Positions 54,742 to 64,000 of a stretch of DNA of 64,000 bases are shown one piece after another. Position 1 is the first letter of the stretch, and each line of letters opens with the position of its first letter. The notes below the pieces were generated by a model, which was not told where the DNA came from, did no database searches, and saw only the letters and a program-made list of their open reading frames with translations. Origin of the DNA: Kordiimonas sp. SCSIO 12610 (lineage in GTDB: Bacteria > Pseudomonadota > Alphaproteobacteria > Sphingomonadales > Kordiimonadaceae); contig NZ_CP073747.1 of the NCBI RefSeq assembly GCF_024398015.1, positions 310,001-374,000 on the forward strand, read 5' to 3'. A program made the translations under genes and the position numbers.

Positions 54742-56964
54742 TTAGCTGCGAATTGTATCCAGGAAATTCTCTACCTGACCTCTCAGGTCATTTGATTGTT
54801 GCGTGAGCAGCTGGGCAGCAGACAGAACCTGTGTCGCTGCTGCGCCAGTAGAGCTGGCGCCTGTGCTAACCTCGTTAATGTTTGAGGTCACTTCTTCAGT
54901 ACCTGTTGATACTTCTGCGACGTTTCTTGCGATCTCCTGCGTAGAGGCGTCCTGTTCTTCTACCGCTGATGCGATAGAAACAGCAGTGGAATCGATTTCC
55001 CCAATGATTGATTTAATCTGGTCAATGGCTTCTACGGCTGTATTGGTTGCTGTTTGCATGCCACTAACCTGATCACTAATTTCCTGTGTCGCATTAGCAG
55101 TTTGGTTCGCAAGGCTTTTCACTTCGCTCGCTACCACGGCGAAACCTTTGCCTGCGTCACCGGCGCGTGCGGCTTCAATCGTTGCATTAAGTGCTAGTAG
55201 GTTTGTTTGCTCAGCGATATCGTTAATAAGATTGACAACGTCACCAATTTTTTGGGCGGCACTAACAAGTTCAGCAATATCCTTACCCGCTTCCTCTGTA
55301 CGGGTAACTGCATTTCTTGCTGCGGCACTTGATTGGTTGGTTTGACCCGTAATTTCACGAACAGACGCAGATAACTCTTCGGCTGCACTTGCCACCATCT
55401 GTGCGTTTCCGCTTGCTTGCTGCGCAGCCATAGAAACGATTTCTGATTGCTTTGATGTATCGTCGGCTGTTTGGGTCAGGCCTGTTGCAGCATGTTCCAT
55501 ATCGCTTGCTGATTGGCCGACGCTTTCCACAACCTCCATAACTGATGCTTCAAACTTGTCTGCAAGATCGAGCATAGCCTGACGGCGCTCTTTTCTGGCT
55601 TCTTCAGCTTGTTGCTCTTCGCGAACCCGGCGTTCTTCCTCTGCTTCACGGGCCAGGCGTTCTTCCTCGGCTTTGCGTTCACGCTCAGCTTCTTCGCGCT
55701 CACGCTGCTCAGCCTCGAGGCGGCGACGTTCTAGCGCATTTTCCTTAAAGATCTGAACGGAGCCTGCCATCGTGCCAACTTCGTCAGTGCGGTCACCATA
55801 GGGAACTTCTACTTCAAGATTGCCATCGGCGAGAACAATCATAGTGTCAGAAATGGCGTTGATTGGTTTGGTTACACGTGAAAGAACGATAAAGATCGCT
55901 CCTGCTGCGATAACCAAAACAGCAACCAAAATGAGTATTGCTGTTGTCAAGCTTGTACTTGCTGAAGCAACAGCTTCCTCGTTTAATTCTCGACCTAGTT
56001 TATCTGCGAGATCGCCCATTTTTTGTATGGGTGAGGCAGCCGCCGCCGCAGTTTCAATCCATGTTTCAGCGGTTAGTTCATAATCTGGTTCTTCGTCATC
56101 TTCAACTTCACCAGCAGCATATATTTCGTCTTTTGTTTCAACGAACTCTTCAAAGAAGCTAGTTTCTATCGCGGCTACTTGTGCTTTAATCTCAGGATTA
56201 ATCCATTCAGAGGCAACAATTGATTTTGCTTGTGACCAAGCACTTGCTACAAAACCCCCATACCTTGAAATTGCTTGCAGTTTAAAGGGGTCCATTGCTT
56301 GGTTGCCTGCGATATTGGTCCCGATTGCGGCTGATTCTTGTGCAGCATATTCTGTCATCAGCCACAATTTTTGTTTTAATTGAGTAATGGAATATAATTT
56401 GCTGTTTCCGAGATCGAAGCCATTTTCGATTGCACCCCTCAGGTCCGCTGCTTTATCGATAAGATCATTCAGGGGGGTGAGAGCTTTTCGGGCTCTTAAT
56501 TCTCTATCATCTGATGACAAACGGATTTCTTGTAATAGTTTGGGACCGATTTCGTCATAAGCTTTAAAGGCTGCTCGGAATTCGCGTAACTTGTCCCCAC
56601 TTCCGGTAAATTCGCCTAAAACTGTTATCGATTGTAGCACAGCTGTATAAGCACCATTTGCAGAGCGGCGATTATTTTCAACAGTGTTGATGAAACTAGG
56701 GGGGGCTGCACTTTCGAATCCGTATGCTGTCGATACGGCAGTGCGTTCAAGCGCTACAGAGTTTTTCAGTTGGGTCAATTCATCAATTGTCGAATTGATC
56801 GCTAAAGACCGATCTGCTGCTTCACTCTTCTTCAAAGCGTCGCTGATCTGTACCGCGGTCATTGTCATAATGATCAAAGTAAGCACAGCAGTGATGCTGA
56901 TTAAGAAGTTTTGTATACTAAAAATAGTCTTGGTGTTTGTGTTCCCAGTGGAAGACATGATCAT
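54742..56964 (-). CDS. Methyl-accepting chemotaxis protein
   Basis: 740 residues. Helix 1 (about 15-40), a periplasmic helical sensor (about 45-335), helix 2 (about 340-362), HAMP (about 363-415), then a very charged Glu/Arg-rich coiled coil (about 415-462) and a receptor signalling domain. The tip sequence [30 protein letters not shown] is exactly the CheA/CheW contact region. The sensor recalls nitrate-sensing-like helical bundles but the ligand is unknown. No CheRBAW gene is near. No CheR-tethering pentapeptide is seen at the C-terminus. Confidence 0.95.
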   Translation of the reverse strand: MIMSSTGNTNTKTIFSIQNFLISITAVLTLIIMTMTAVQISDALKKSEAADRSLAINSTIDELTQLKNSVALERTAVSTAYGFESAAPPSFINTVENNRRSANGAYTAVLQSITVLGEFTGSGDKLREFRAAFKAYDEIGPKLLQEIRLSSDDRELRARKALTPLNDLIDKAADLRGAIENGFDLGNSKLYSITQLKQKLWLMTEYAAQESAAIGTNIAGNQAMDPFKLQAISRYGGFVASAWSQAKSIVASEWINPEIKAQVAAIETSFFEEFVETKDEIYAAGEVEDDEEPDYELTAETWIETAAAAASPIQKMGDLADKLGRELNEEAVASASTSLTTAILILVAVLVIAAGAIFIVLSRVTKPINAISDTMIVLADGNLEVEVPYGDRTDEVGTMAGSVQIFKENALERRRLEAEQREREEAERERKAEEERLAREAEEERRVREEQQAEEARKERRQAMLDLADKFEASVMEVVESVGQSASDMEHAATGLTQTADDTSKQSEIVSMAAQQASGNAQMVASAAEELSASVREITGQTNQSSAAARNAVTRTEEAGKDIAELVSAAQKIGDVVNLINDIAEQTNLLALNATIEAARAGDAGKGFAVVASEVKSLANQTANATQEISDQVSGMQTATNTAVEAIDQIKSIIGEIDSTAVSIASAVEEQDASTQEIARNVAEVSTGTEEVTSNINEVSTGASSTGAAATQVLSAAQLLTQQSNDLRGQVENFLDTIRS

Positions 56965-57163
56965 AAGACCCCATGTTCTTATCGTTAAATTTAGCTGCTC
57001 ACAAATGTGACATTGCGTATATTTCGCATACGGCAGTTAACGAAACATAAAAACCAGGTAGTTTTTTTGGAAAATTGTGTAAATGTGACCAATGGTGATT
57101 GAATTTGTGCGTCTCAGCGCATAATCAGTCGATTTATTATGCGACTATACTGGTAGGGTTTTG

Positions 57164-58345
57164 ATGCAATCATATGATGTTATCGTTATTGGAGCCGGGG
57201 CAGCAGGTTTAATGTGCGCCCTTACAGCGGGCCAGCGCGGTAAAACAGTATTGCTGTTAGAGCATGGTAAAAAGGCAGGTGCAAAAATCCTGATATCAGG
57301 GGGTGGGCGCTGTAATTTTACCAACGAAGACGTTAAGCCTGAGAACTATATCAGCAGGAATCCCCATTTCGCGAAATCAGCATTGGCGCGTTACACTCCT
57401 TGGGACTTTATGGGACTATTGGCGTCGCACGGTGTTACCTGGCATGAAAAGAAGCTCGGGCAATTATTTTGTGACCAGGGTGCCAAACGGATTTTGAAGG
57501 TTTTGCTGGATGAATGCCAAAAGGCGCACGTGCAGTTACGCACGGAAATGAGTGTGAAATCTATAAAGCGGGATGCTGACCACCATTTTATTCTTGAAAC
57601 ATCTAGTGGCAATGTTGGTGCGAAAAACCTTATCATCGCAACGGGTGGCCCCTCTATTCCGAAAATGGGAGCAACGGGGTTCGCTTATGAGGTCGCTGAG
57701 CAATTTGAACTTGCCCTCGTTAAGCCAGAACCTGCTTTGGTTCCATTTGTTTTTGACGCTGAAGATAAAGAATTTATGAAGTCTATGGCGGGTGTGGCTG
57801 TTGACGCTAATGTTTTTAATGAACGCACCGGATTTCGGGAGAATATTCTCTTTACCCATCGCGGTTTAAGTGGCCCTGCAATTTTGCAAATTTCTTCTTA
57901 TTGGCAATCTGGTGAAGCAGTCAGCGTAAATTTACTTCCTACTATTGCTGATGGGCATGGTTGGTTGGTCTCGCAGAAAAAACAACATCCCAAACAAAAA
58001 TTGAAATCTATTCTGGAAGCGTATTTACCTGCGCGGCTTAATGAGGCACTGGTTGGCGAATTCAAAAGGCCTATCGGTGAAATTTCCAACATGACAATAA
58101 GCACTCTCGCTGATCAGTTAACCCGCTGGCACTTAAGCCCTACCGGAACTGAAGGCTACGCCAAGGCCGAGGTTACCAAGGGTGGCATTGACACTGATGC
58201 TTTAAGTTCGCGTACAATGGAATGTAAAACGGTTCCCGGTTTATATTTTATTGGCGAAGCGGTGGATGTCACAGGTTGGTTGGGCGGCTATAATTTCCAG
58301 TGGGCTTGGGCGAGCGGACACGCAGCCGGTCAGGCGGTAATATGA
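57164..58345 (+). CDS. NAD(P)/FAD-dependent oxidoreductase, BaiN/YhiN family
   Basis: 393 residues. FAD motif VIVIGAGAAGLMCALTAGQRGK, then HGKKAGAKILISGGGRCNFTN, NLIIATGGPSIPKMGATGFAY, and the late GLYFIGEAVDVTGWLGGYNFQWAWASGHAAG. These are the blocks of the HI0933-like flavoproteins, whose physiological substrate is unknown in most bacteria. ATG at 57164 has AGGG ahead; the TTG one codon upstream is an alternative. Confidence 0.93.
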   Translation: MQSYDVIVIGAGAAGLMCALTAGQRGKTVLLLEHGKKAGAKILISGGGRCNFTNEDVKPENYISRNPHFAKSALARYTPWDFMGLLASHGVTWHEKKLGQLFCDQGAKRILKVLLDECQKAHVQLRTEMSVKSIKRDADHHFILETSSGNVGAKNLIIATGGPSIPKMGATGFAYEVAEQFELALVKPEPALVPFVFDAEDKEFMKSMAGVAVDANVFNERTGFRENILFTHRGLSGPAILQISSYWQSGEAVSVNLLPTIADGHGWLVSQKKQHPKQKLKSILEAYLPARLNEALVGEFKRPIGEISNMTISTLADQLTRWHLSPTGTEGYAKAEVTKGGIDTDALSSRTMECKTVPGLYFIGEAVDVTGWLGGYNFQWAWASGHAAGQAVI

Positions 58346-58447
58346 CGGGTTGCTAGACTATAGAAACAGTGTTTGACCAAACATGCACCCTATCAACATA
58401 GACTACGTACTATTGATTTATGGACTATATGCTGAACATGGGAATTT

Positions 58448-59491
58448 CTAAGTCCTAATCATATCAACATTATTATTTATATTGCGAAGCCTTACTTTGC
58501 CAGGTGTTCGGCCATACTTTTTGCTGAAAGCGCGAATAAATGCCGCTGGTTCTGTATAGCCAACACGCCATGATACAGCCTCTACGCTTAACTTCACTGT
58601 TTCAAGGAGTTCAGTCGCGATACCCATCCTGACGTCCGTATATATCTCCCTGAAATTTGTTCCTTCCGCGTCTAGTCGACGGCGCAGCGTGCGTTCACTC
58701 ATAGAAAGTTTACTCGAAATATCCTCTATCTTAATTTCTTTACCAATAAGAGGGATAATTGCATCCTGAACTTGTTGAGACCATTTTGGCAAAGCGCCTG
58801 TTTGTTCAGCCAAAAGTGTGTTGCATTGCGCCAAGCAATATTCAAGTGTCACAGGGTCCGACTTAGGCAGGGGGGCGTCCAATTGATAAGGAGCAAGGAG
58901 TAACCCGTTTAAGGTCTCATTATACTGAACGGTTACACCCAGCGCTTTGGCTAATATCGCCTGATATGATGTATCTGCATTTGTTGTGTAAACAATAAAA
59001 TCATCTACGTTGAAGCTTGGTACAACCTCTTTAACAAAAGTCATCGTAACTGTAACATGTCTTTCGAGCGCATAATTATGAATAGAGTGTGGTAGCTGTG
59101 ACATATCGAATGTAACGAGTGGCGTGCTATCAACATTAGAGAGTTGCATGTCCGCGAGAATGAGTGACACCGCTGTGAAGTCGACGCCTGTTTGGATGGC
59201 GGTTCTCAATGTGGGGCTACTTAGCATTGCAAATCCCCAAATCCCGAATGCATGAACATTGTATTTGCGCCCAACATAGACGCCAGGGCATTGCTCTTTC
59301 TTTAGATTTGCGATTGCATTCTCGGTTACAGCGACTTCTTGGGCCAAAGTGATCATAGTACCAGGTGTCAGCAAATCCTGTTCTGATATGCCTGTATTGG
59401 TGAGGCAGGTATGCGCGGTCACGCCCAACTCACTTACGGCATCCAGTAAAATACGAACACTCGCAGTTGTCCTTCTGGAATGCATGTCCAT
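58448..59491 (-). CDS. AraC family transcriptional regulator
   Basis: 347 residues from ATG at 59491, with AAAAGGG ahead; a longer frame to 59581 adds 30 doubtful residues. An N-terminal arabinose-binding-like domain (about 20-205, with YNVHAFGIWGFAMLSSPTLR) is followed by an AraC helix-turn-helix pair (about 240-340): IEDISSKLSMSERTLRRRLDAEG and VEAVSWRVGYTEPAAFIRAFSKKYGRTPGKVR. It is divergent from the efflux operon, which it may control. This layout is that of OruR/ArgR-like proteins. Confidence 0.9.
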   Translation of the reverse strand: MDMHSRRTTASVRILLDAVSELGVTAHTCLTNTGISEQDLLTPGTMITLAQEVAVTENAIANLKKEQCPGVYVGRKYNVHAFGIWGFAMLSSPTLRTAIQTGVDFTAVSLILADMQLSNVDSTPLVTFDMSQLPHSIHNYALERHVTVTMTFVKEVVPSFNVDDFIVYTTNADTSYQAILAKALGVTVQYNETLNGLLLAPYQLDAPLPKSDPVTLEYCLAQCNTLLAEQTGALPKWSQQVQDAIIPLIGKEIKIEDISSKLSMSERTLRRRLDAEGTNFREIYTDVRMGIATELLETVKLSVEAVSWRVGYTEPAAFIRAFSKKYGRTPGKVRLRNINNNVDMIRT

Positions 59492-59648
59492 TGCTTGGCC
59501 CTTTTGCAAATTTGACAGAGTGTAACCTATCATGTTGACCGAAAATATCAATACATTGACCGTTTCGGACATGGTTTTCAAGCCGGCGGTCAGACATAAC
59601 GCCCTCCAACAATTATTATGAACAGCATTTATTAAACAGGGCCTTCAA

Positions 59649-59873
59649 ATGTCACTACTGTATACCATCAAGGGCATGACGTTATCAGCGTATGAACAAA
59701 TACGGTTTGTTGGAAAATTCTACCGTAAATACATCGTGCAAGACGCTTACTTTTGGAAAGAGTCCACCGAGACTAATGCTCCAGTAGAGCGGCAAAAGAA
59801 AAAAACTGTTGAGACAAGGGCACGCTCAGGCGCGATCCCTGCCAATACCCAGCCAATTCATTTTAACCTGTAA
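59649..59873 (+). CDS. Small protein of unknown function ahead of the RND operon
   Basis: 74 residues, basic, no signal or membrane segment, with aromatic-rich N-terminal part (YEQIRFVGKFYRKYIVQDAYFW) and a Lys/Arg/Thr-rich tail. A weak CAGGGCC Shine-Dalgarno-like site precedes the ATG. It sits 27 bases ahead of the adaptor gene on the same strand and may be the first gene of the efflux operon. I do not recognise it, and it could be a chance frame. Confidence 0.4.
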   Translation: MSLLYTIKGMTLSAYEQIRFVGKFYRKYIVQDAYFWKESTETNAPVERQKKKTVETRARSGAIPANTQPIHFNL

Positions 59874-59900
59874 TACCAGAGTTTGATTAAGGATCCCCCT

Positions 59901-60974
59901 ATGTCACATAAAGTGAAAAAGTCATTTATTGCAATTCTGTGCGCATCATCATTTCTAATTTCGGCTTGCTCGAATGAACAACAAGATTCGGACTCGGCAA
60001 ATATAGCGAGGCCAGTGAAAATGATTGAGATTAAAGCCTCATCCGATATCAGGAAGGTTTCATTTCCAGCAATTGTTGAAGCAAACGAGTCCGTTAATCT
60101 GACCTTTGAAGTTAATGGTGAACTCACCAAACTAGAGGTCCTTGAGGGCGATATAGTCAAGAAAGGTCAGATTATAGCGCAACTTGATCAACGCAATTTC
60201 TTTAATAACCTTAGGGCTGCACAAGCAGAGTTTAACACGGCTGAACTAGAGTTTGATCGCGGCGAGCTTCTTGTTTCCCGAGGCGCTCTCGCTCAAAGTA
60301 TTCAGGATCAACGTAAGGCAAGGCTTGATATCGCGCGCGCCAATCTTGACATCGCTCAAAAAGCGCATGAAGACACCGTACTGCGCTCGCCTTTTGAAGG
60401 TAGTATTGCTGCAGTTCATGTTGTGAATTTCGAAAGCATAACAGCACAAACTCCCATCATTACACTTCAAACTATGGGGGCAGCCGAAGCCAAGGTCCAA
60501 ATCCCTGCTACATTGGTTGCAAATTCTGGTCGGATCGAAATTCTTGAAAACACCATCACGCTTGATGCTGCACCTGATCAAGCTATCCCTACGCATATTT
60601 CAGAACGTGCTCGTCAAGCGGATCCGCGCACACAGACTTTCGAGATGGCATTCGCATTTAACCCGCCGGAAGGTCTAAATATTCTGCCTGGAATGACAGG
60701 CCATGTTGATGGTGTTCTTAGAGTTGTTAGCGAAACGGGTGGTACTGAAAGAATGGAAATTCCTGTTCATGCAATCCTCGCGAAAGGTGGCAAAACTTTT
60801 GTCTGGGTTGTCAATCCAGAAACTATGACTGTCTCAAAACGTGAGGTGATCACCAGTACCGATTTTGGTGAAACTCTAAGAATAGAAAGTGGTCTGGAAG
60901 CTGGTGAACAGATTGTTGGTGCTGGAGCAGCATTTCTTCATGACGGCATGCAAGTCCGTCGCTTCGAACCGTAA
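59901..60974 (+). CDS. RND efflux periplasmic adaptor subunit (lipoprotein)
   Basis: 357 residues. ATG at 59901 has AAGGAT ahead. Lipoprotein signal: FLISACSN, acyl Cys about residue 23. The membrane-fusion layout is seen: barrel-sandwich half FEVNGELTKLEVLEGDIVKKGQIIAQLD, a helical hairpin (about 90-155), the other half ARANLDIAQKAHEDTVLRSPFEGSIAAV, then a beta barrel and membrane-proximal domain. It links the pump to an outer membrane channel. 11 bases before the pump gene. Confidence 0.93.
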   Translation: MSHKVKKSFIAILCASSFLISACSNEQQDSDSANIARPVKMIEIKASSDIRKVSFPAIVEANESVNLTFEVNGELTKLEVLEGDIVKKGQIIAQLDQRNFFNNLRAAQAEFNTAELEFDRGELLVSRGALAQSIQDQRKARLDIARANLDIAQKAHEDTVLRSPFEGSIAAVHVVNFESITAQTPIITLQTMGAAEAKVQIPATLVANSGRIEILENTITLDAAPDQAIPTHISERARQADPRTQTFEMAFAFNPPEGLNILPGMTGHVDGVLRVVSETGGTERMEIPVHAILAKGGKTFVWVVNPETMTVSKREVITSTDFGETLRIESGLEAGEQIVGAGAAFLHDGMQVRRFEP

Positions 60975-60985
60975 AGGAGGCATCA

Positions 60986-63900
60986 ATGAATCCTGCAGAA
61001 TTTTCAATTAAGAATCGCCTCATTTCATTTATCATTATGATTTGTGCCCTCGTTGGCGGGTGGCTAGCGTACGAGAGTATGGCACGTTTCGAAGATCCGG
61101 AATTTGTTATTCGAGAGGCCCGGATCATTACTCAATATCCTGGTGCTTCTCCAAAAGAGGTTGCAGAAGAAGTGACGGAAACCTTGGAGACCGCACTTCA
61201 GGAAATGCAAGAAGTAAAAGAGCTACGTTCAATTTCTTCGAATGGCCTATCGATTATTACTGTAGAAATTAAATTCGAGTTCGCGCCCGATAAGCCCGCT
61301 TTGCAGGCAATTTGGACCAAAATGCGGAACAAGGTAACAGATAACATTGATAATCTTCCACCCGGTGCCATCAAGCCTATTATCAATGACGATTTTGGTG
61401 ACGTATTTGGCTTATATTACGTTCTTACAGGGCCTGGCTATTCAGATAAGGAATTACATGAATACGCAAAGGACTTAAGACTAGAGCTTCTTAGAGGCGA
61501 CGGGGTTGGCAAAGTTAATATCCTGGGTGCTCAGCGCGAGGTTATTTATGTAGAAATTGGCCGCGAACGCGCTACTCGTCTTGGCGTTTCATTGCAACAG
61601 GTCTATGCAGATCTTGCGCAACAGAATGCGGTTGTGTCTTCTGGCGATGTGGTTATTGGCAATCAGCGTCTGATTATCACCCCTAGTGGAAATTTGGACA
61701 GCGTTGAGGCTATAAAAAACATTAAAGTTTCTACAGCAACCGACGGCACGACACTCTATTTGCGTGATATTGCAAATGTAGAACGAAGCTATCTTGACCC
61801 GTCTCGTCAAATCGTTCGTTATAATGGCGATCCAGCTATTGCTATCGGTGTTGCCAATGTAACGGGTGCCAATGTGGTGAAAATGGGTGCCTCCATCGAC
61901 CAAATTCTTCTAAAAACAGAAGCATCGCGCCCGATCGGTATGGAACTGCATGAGTATTACCATCAGGGCAAGATCGTTGATGTTGCGGTAACTGATTTTG
62001 CTCTCAATGTGGTTGCAGCACTTGTTATTGTTCTTGTAACACTCGTCATTTTCATGGGCCCGCAGTCTTCACTGATTATCGGTATTGTTCTTGTTGTTAC
62101 AATTGCTGCAACACTCGCAACCATGCAGGTTGCCGGTATCCCGATGCATCGTGTATCGCTTGGAGCCCTGATTATTGCACTAGGGATGTTAGTTGATAAT
62201 GCGATTGTTGTAACGGAAGGGTTACTGGTTGGTATCAAAGCTGGTCGCAAAAAGCTTGAGTTGGCAAAAGAAGTCGTCGGCCAAGCCAAGTGGCCTTTGC
62301 TCGGTGGTACTATCGTTGGAATTTTGGCGTTTGCCCCGATTGGCTTCGCGCCAGGGCGCACAGCAGAATTCACTAACCACCTATTCTGGGTGATTTTAAT
62401 CTCACTTTTCTATAGTTGGGTATTTGCTATCACAACCGTACCGTTCCTTGCCGATTTGCTTTTCAAAGATCCGATTGGCGCATTGGCTCCGGACCTTCGT
62501 GTAGAAGGGCGAGGTCTTCGCATTTATAAGAATTTTATGCGGAAAACGCTTAATCATAAGAGTGTTCCGGTTGGCATCGCGGTTATCATGTTCGCAGCTG
62601 CGATTTGGGGTTTCCAGTTTATGAAACCCGGTTTCTTCCCAAATTCGACCAGTCCTCAGATTGTTATCGACTTCTGGATGCCGGAGGGCACTGATATAAA
62701 TGCGACTGATACGGAAATGGCAAAGCTCGAAAGTGAGTTAGGTGCAATTGATGGTATTACAGATGTGCAAACGGTTATTGGTGCAGGGACACTGCGTTAC
62801 ATGCTGGTTTATATCCCAGAGGTTCCGAATGGCGCTTACGGGCAATTCCTTCTTAAAGTAGAGAGCCTGGATAAGATCGAACCTCTTCTGAAGAAAGTTC
62901 AAAGCCATATTGATAGTAACTATCCAATTGCACAGGCTGAGGTGAAACGTTTCAAGCTTGGCCCTGGAGACGGGTCTAAGATTGAAGCAGCTTTCAAAGG
63001 GCCAGATCCCGTAATATTGCGTGACCTCGCTGACAAGGCCAAAGCGATTATGGCTGCAGACGCTGGTGCAACTTCCGTGAAAGACGATTGGCGCCAACCA
63101 ACAAGCATTATTCGCCCGCTTTATTCAGAAGCAAGAGGCAGAAGGCTGGGAGTTTCCCGCGAAGCGTTCTCGAACGCTCTCGCTGTAAATTATTCGGGTC
63201 GAGCTGTAGGGATTTACCGTGAAGCAGACACGCTTATTCCAATTATTGCACGCGCCCCGACAGAAGAGCGGTTGGACGCGCGTGGCTTGGCTGCAATTCA
63301 AATCACCAGCCCGACTACCGGCCAAATTATTCCGGCTATTGAACTAATGGACGGTATTGAGCGCGTATGGCGTGACGCTAATCTAAGGAAAGAAAATCGT
63401 ATCTACACGATTAAAGCACAAGCAGACCCTGTCCACGGAGAGCTGGCAGGTAAAGTTTTTGAACGGGTGCGTCCGGCAATTGAAGCGATTGAACTTCCGG
63501 CAGGCTATACCCTTGAGTGGGACGGAGAATACGGCGATAGCACTGAGGCGCAATCAGAGCTGGCGACTACTATCCCGTTCGGTCTCGTCGCGATGGTTCT
63601 AACTGTTGTGCTGCTTTTTAATGCCTTGAAGCAGCCGCTTGTTATCTGGGCGGTGGTGCCACTCTCGCTCATTGGCGTTGTTGCAGGGCTTTTGGTCACC
63701 GATACACCTTTTGAGTTTCTTGCTATTCTTGGTCTGCTTTCGCTTTCAGGTCTTTTAATCAAGAACGCAATTGTTCTGGTGGACCAAATGGATTTGGAGA
63801 TTAGTCAAGGTAAAGCCCGTTTTGATGCGGTGGTTGATAGTGCTGCCAGCCGTATTCGACCTGTCATGATGGGGTCCCTTACGACTGTGCTGGGTGTTAT

Positions 63901-64000
63901 TCCACTCTATTTTGATGCTTTCTTCAAATCGATGGCGGTGGTTCTAATGTTTGGATTAACCTTTGCTACACTCCTGACACTTGTCCTCATCCCGGTTCTG
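60986..64000 (+). CDS. RND efflux transporter permease subunit (3' end outside window)
   Basis: 1005 codons present with no stop, so only about 20 residues are missing. A strong SD, AAGGAGG, precedes the ATG by six bases. Twelve helices and two large periplasmic loops; helix 1 FIIMICALVGGWLAYESM, RFEDPEF, helix 4 GALIIALGMLVDNAIVVTEG, and the second-half helix LGLLSLSGLLIKNAIVLVDQ. In helix 4 the usual Asp-Asp of AcrB is Asp-Asn. Proton-driven export of toxic or hydrophobic compounds is likely. The outer membrane channel gene may follow outside. Confidence 0.94.
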   Translation, partial: MNPAEFSIKNRLISFIIMICALVGGWLAYESMARFEDPEFVIREARIITQYPGASPKEVAEEVTETLETALQEMQEVKELRSISSNGLSIITVEIKFEFAPDKPALQAIWTKMRNKVTDNIDNLPPGAIKPIINDDFGDVFGLYYVLTGPGYSDKELHEYAKDLRLELLRGDGVGKVNILGAQREVIYVEIGRERATRLGVSLQQVYADLAQQNAVVSSGDVVIGNQRLIITPSGNLDSVEAIKNIKVSTATDGTTLYLRDIANVERSYLDPSRQIVRYNGDPAIAIGVANVTGANVVKMGASIDQILLKTEASRPIGMELHEYYHQGKIVDVAVTDFALNVVAALVIVLVTLVIFMGPQSSLIIGIVLVVTIAATLATMQVAGIPMHRVSLGALIIALGMLVDNAIVVTEGLLVGIKAGRKKLELAKEVVGQAKWPLLGGTIVGILAFAPIGFAPGRTAEFTNHLFWVILISLFYSWVFAITTVPFLADLLFKDPIGALAPDLRVEGRGLRIYKNFMRKTLNHKSVPVGIAVIMFAAAIWGFQFMKPGFFPNSTSPQIVIDFWMPEGTDINATDTEMAKLESELGAIDGITDVQTVIGAGTLRYMLVYIPEVPNGAYGQFLLKVESLDKIEPLLKKVQSHIDSNYPIAQAEVKRFKLGPGDGSKIEAAFKGPDPVILRDLADKAKAIMAADAGATSVKDDWRQPTSIIRPLYSEARGRRLGVSREAFSNALAVNYSGRAVGIYREADTLIPIIARAPTEERLDARGLAAIQITSPTTGQIIPAIELMDGIERVWRDANLRKENRIYTIKAQADPVHGELAGKVFERVRPAIEAIELPAGYTLEWDGEYGDSTEAQSELATTIPFGLVAMVLTVVLLFNALKQPLVIWAVVPLSLIGVVAGLLVTDTPFEFLAILGLLSLSGLLIKNAIVLVDQMDLEISQGKARFDAVVDSAASRIRPVMMGSLTTVLGVIPLYFDAFFKSMAVVLMFGLTFATLLTLVLIPVL

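Noticed and set aside
59492-59581. Longer form of the AraC regulator
   Set aside because: An internal ATG has a better ribosome site and the extra 30 residues do not match the family.

Overview
This window looks like chromosome from a free-living, probably marine alphaproteobacterium with moderate GC (mid-40s percent by eye). Pointers to that class are the FixI/CcoS cbb3 oxidase assembly genes next to a Crp/Fnr regulator, a DUF3126 protein, an IalB-family protein, a transglutaminase-like cysteine peptidase, a zf-CHCC (NDUFS6-like) protein and a CcmI-type cytochrome c assembly gene. The mixture suits a Kordiimonadales/Rhodospirillales-like organism, but that placement is inference. I see no insertion sequence, prophage, CRISPR array or integrase, and gene order reads as ordinary chromosome.

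Layout. 0-3 kb: end of fixI, then ccoS, a Crp/Fnr regulator, a PcaF-type thiolase and tRNA-Arg(CCG). 3.4-11.2 kb: a small secreted TonB-domain protein, nadB with an ABC ATPase, a zinc-finger protein, polA and a phosphate transporter. 11.3-17 kb: two large TonB-dependent receptors, each with a terminator. 17-21 kb: a small FliL-like secreted protein, a structured intergenic region that may encode a small RNA, and a 1019-residue acidic protein with flagellin/hook-like ends and a beta-propeller-like middle. 21-29.5 kb: YggT, YggU, folD, MarC, an M28 peptidase, a SnoaL-like protein, an AEC transporter, argG, a nitroreductase and a MerR/TipA-type regulator with a visible operator. 29.6-36.8 kb: an acidic protein of unknown function, rlmN, IalB, an SpoU methyltransferase, an MFS transporter, YciB, a methyltransferase, a Nudix hydrolase and another small unknown protein.

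36.9-43.9 kb is a complete, tightly overlapping ccmABCDEFGHI operon for c-type cytochrome maturation. With fixI/ccoS at the left edge it points to respiration through c-type cytochromes and a cbb3 oxidase. 44-46 kb holds cardiolipin synthase and an Mpo1-like protein. 46.2-52.6 kb is a signalling neighbourhood: a GGDEF protein with a CtrA-like site upstream, an Hpt protein, a PAS/HD-GYP protein whose catalytic motifs are lost, a LapG-like peptidase and a degenerate EAL protein. 52.6-58.3 kb has a nucleoside transporter, a TerB-like protein, tRNA-Ser(GGA), a chemotaxis receptor and a BaiN-type flavoprotein. 58.4-64 kb is an AraC regulator divergent from an RND efflux operon whose pump gene runs off the right edge.

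The parts most worth following are the flagellin/propeller protein with its neighbouring repeats and RNA-like structures, an upstream sequence motif shared with the unknown genes at about 30 and 36.8 kb, and the signalling cluster of mostly degenerate cyclic-di-GMP domains around a LapG-like protease.
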